Assembly (NCBI RefSeq): GCF_944390845.1
Contig: NZ_CALXRM010000030.1
Span: forward strand, 1 to 35,903
DNA length: 35,903 nt
Source of the DNA: an uncultured Brachyspira sp.
GTDB lineage: Bacteria > Spirochaetota > Brachyspiria > Brachyspirales > Brachyspiraceae
Reading direction: 5' to 3'
The notes below the pieces were generated by a model. The model did not search any database. It saw only the letters and a list, made by a program, of their open reading frames with translations, and was not told the DNA's origin. This document shows, one piece after another, positions 34,400 through 35,903 of the stretch; the stretch's first letter is position 1; every line of letters starts with the position of its first letter. The position numbers and the translations under genes were made by a program.

Positions 34400-35167
34400 A
34401 ATTTCTTCTAATACATGCAGGCTTTTTATATTTCTGTTTATATGATTAAATAAAGATTTATTTAGAATATTTTTAACATTATTTATTGAATTATTATACA
34501 ATGATTTTAATTCTTTATTATTTGCTATACTAATCAATGAAGTATGCTTTATTATTCTCATTAAGTTTTTATCATTTTCTGTTATTTCAAATGCATCTTT
34601 AATAAGAGGTTTACATTTAGAACATATTAGTCCTCCATCAAAAATTGAATAAAAAGATGTATCATTATTTTCGCACATAATGCATTTATCTAAATGAGGT
34701 GATATTCCAGCAATATGAAGTGTTTTCATTTCAAATGCCCTCATTAAAATATTTATATATATTTTTTTAGTTGTATCATCATTATCTTGTTCTTCTAAAT
34801 TTTCCAAAGCATCTAAAATTTTTTCCATTAAAATAAAGTATCTGTCATCAAAATCTTTAGCACAATATAATAATACTTCCCTTATATAGAATACGGCCAA
34901 AGAAGAATATATTGATTTTTCTAGTATAGAATAATTTTTTATGATGTTTGATTCTTTCAATATTGATAGCTGAGATGTGCTTTTTTCGTATAGATTTATA
35001 TTTAATTTAGATATGCTTTCTAAATCAGAGCCGAATGCTTTAGAATCTTTTTTAGCTTTATAACATATCGCCTGCAATATAGAATTGCTTGTTAGAAAAG
35101 ATGCTATTATTGAAGAACTTTTATATTGGCTATACGATAATATAAAAGCTTGAGTATTTTTTATCAA
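34388..35167 (-). CDS. recO: DNA repair protein RecO
   Basis: RecO loads RecA onto SSB-coated DNA with RecR and anneals strands in gap repair. The 259-residue protein has the N-terminal OB-fold (TQAFILSYSQYKSSSIIASFL), a helical middle, and a four-cysteine zinc knuckle with C162, C165, C182 and C185 around the FDGGLICSKC turn. The start is TTG at 35167, supported by AAGGA 7 nt away; no ATG fits nearby. It is convergent with the HAD gene, overlapping 12 bp, so no terminator lies between them. The ferredoxin terminator sits right upstream. Confidence 0.88.
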   Translation of the reverse strand: MIKNTQAFILSYSQYKSSSIIASFLTSNSILQAICYKAKKDSKAFGSDLESISKLNINLYEKSTSQLSILKESNIIKNYSILEKSIYSSLAVFYIREVLLYCAKDFDDRYFILMEKILDALENLEEQDNDDTTKKIYINILMRAFEMKTLHIAGISPHLDKCIMCENNDTSFYSIFDGGLICSKCKPLIKDAFEITENDKNLMRIIKHTSLISIANNKELKSLYNNSINNVKNILNKSLFNHINRNIKSLHVLEEILFT

Positions 35168-35189
35168 TATGATTCCTTAAATATTTTAT

Positions 35190-35228
35190 AAAAAATAGGG
35201 TAGGCATCTTATTAAAGAAAACCTACCC
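35190..35228 (-). terminator. Terminator of the ferredoxin gene
   Basis: gggtagg (35198-35204) pairs with cctaccc (35222-35228); on the - strand the stem is followed by TATTTTTT. It lies 22 nt after the ferredoxin stop and just before the recO ribosome site. Confidence 0.8.
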
Positions 35229-35250
35229 ATAACTATGCCATCAAAAGCAA

Positions 35251-35418
35251 TTAAGCTTGATGTATAGCACTGCTTGGGCAAACTGCTTCACAAGCACCGC
35301 AATCAGTACATTTGTCAGGATCTATTACGTAAATATCTCCTTCGCTAATAGCATCAAATGCACATTCTGGTTTACAAGAACCGCAAGCTACACAATCGTT
35401 ATTTATAACACGTGGCAT
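35251..35418 (-). CDS. 2[4Fe-4S] ferredoxin
   Basis: The 55-residue clostridial-type ferredoxin is a soluble electron carrier for anaerobic pyruvate and hydrogen metabolism. Both cluster motifs are complete: C9-C12-C15-C19 and C37-C40-C43-C47. The second Cys run is followed by Pro as usual; the first is followed by Ala (ECAF). GGAGGT (35429-35424) before the ATG is a strong ribosome site, and a promoter and terminator frame it as a single-gene unit. Confidence 0.96.
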   Translation of the reverse strand: MPRVINNDCVACGSCKPECAFDAISEGDIYVIDPDKCTDCGACEAVCPSSAIHQA

Positions 35419-35449
35419 AATTTACCTCCATATAATTAAACTATGTATA

Positions 35450-35478
35450 ATTATAACATAAATTAATAACGAAATCAA
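35450..35478 (-). promoter_or_regulatory. Ferredoxin promoter
   Basis: On the - strand TTGATT (35478-35473) and TATAAT (35455-35450) are 17 nt apart, 31 nt before the ATG. The spacing and boxes match the PBP1A promoter. Confidence 0.7.
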
Positions 35479-35594
35479 TATCTATTTATATAATGTTAAT
35501 ATATTCTTACTAAATTTATATCTATATATAAAAAATGTTTTAGTATATTAACTTTTGTAAATACACCATTTATTAAAAATCATTAAATGCACGG

Positions 35595-35611
35595 GAGCCA
35601 GAGATATTGCA
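35595..35611 (-). repeat. Putative insertion-sequence end, matching 81-97
   Basis: Just outside the transposase stop, tgcaatatctctggctc (- strand) matches 81-97 at 16 of 17 bases. taaatgc/gcattta (35584-35590 with 35609-35615) also forms a 7-bp hairpin around it that could end the transposase transcript. Confidence 0.45.
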
Positions 35612-35612
35612 T

Positions 35613-35903
35613 TTAAGTATTCCTTATCTTTTTGAAGTATAACATAGGTGTATCATAATTTAAAGCTGAATGTATTCGTTTATGATTCCAAAAATTATTA
35701 TATCTTTTTAATTTTTGATTAGCTTTTTCTAAAGTTAATTCTTGTGTACAATAATCATAGAATTCTTTTTGGTCTCGGTTATGTGTACTTTCTACAACAC
35801 CATTATACCAGGGACTAGCGACTGGGCTATAAACTCTTTTAATATGTTTATTATTACAAAACTTGTCTAACGGATGTTCTGTTTCAAACAAATGCTTACG
35901 ATA
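35613..35903 (-). mobile_element. DDE transposase, C-terminal part, cut by window edge
   Basis: The frame is open to the right edge (about 96 codons visible) and ends at TAA 35613-35615. The sequence is the C-terminal half of an rve/DDE integrase core. YSPVASPWYNGVVESTHNRDQKEFYDY contains the catalytic Glu in VVES, and YNNFWNHKRIHSALNYDTPMLYF is the usual tail of IS3/IS481-type transposases. The two Asp residues lie beyond the edge, so family and integrity cannot be judged. The stop lies only a few bases from the putative element end. Confidence 0.8.

Overview
The window is about 36 kb of very AT-rich, gene-dense bacterial DNA. The spirochaete-type flagellar block, gene content and base composition point to Brachyspira; this is inferred from sequence memory, not from a search, and the species is not resolved.

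Left part, + strand (1-10022): a peptide-binding lipoprotein (OppA type), the dipeptidase PepD and an OPT-family oligopeptide transporter form a peptide uptake and hydrolysis neighbourhood. A small PqqD-like protein follows, then the cysteine pair cysK-cysE, a KDG kinase and a ROK glucokinase. Several of these units end in clear hairpin terminators.

Middle part, mostly - strand (10105-19787): ClpB with an unusual leader and a sigma-54-like element, a two-gene unit of PBP1A plus a TraB/TIKI-like protein, and two exported META-domain (HslJ-like) proteins, one with four tandem domains.

Right part, + strand (19969-34399): a GNAT acetyltransferase, then the flagellar block fliP-fliQ-fliR-flhB-flhA-(57-aa FlhF-N paralogue)-flhF-flhG-(213-aa membrane protein)-fliA/whiG-fapA-like-NIF3-like-HAD. 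fliPQR/flhBA build the export gate, flhF/flhG set flagellar position and number, and the sigma factor drives late genes. A small gene between flhA and flhF, which looks like a free-standing copy of the FlhF N-terminal domain, is the most novel item. Together with FlhF and the FapA-like protein it makes three Jag-N-like modules in one operon.

Right edge, - strand (34388-35903): recO (TTG start), a 2[4Fe-4S] ferredoxin and the 3' part of a DDE transposase. A 17-bp motif just beyond the transposase gene recurs in inverted orientation at 81-97, so the window may be bracketed by related insertion-sequence ends.

A GTTAACATA/TATGTTAAC operator-like pair is shared by the kdgK and fliP promoters. No tRNA, rRNA or CRISPR array was seen.
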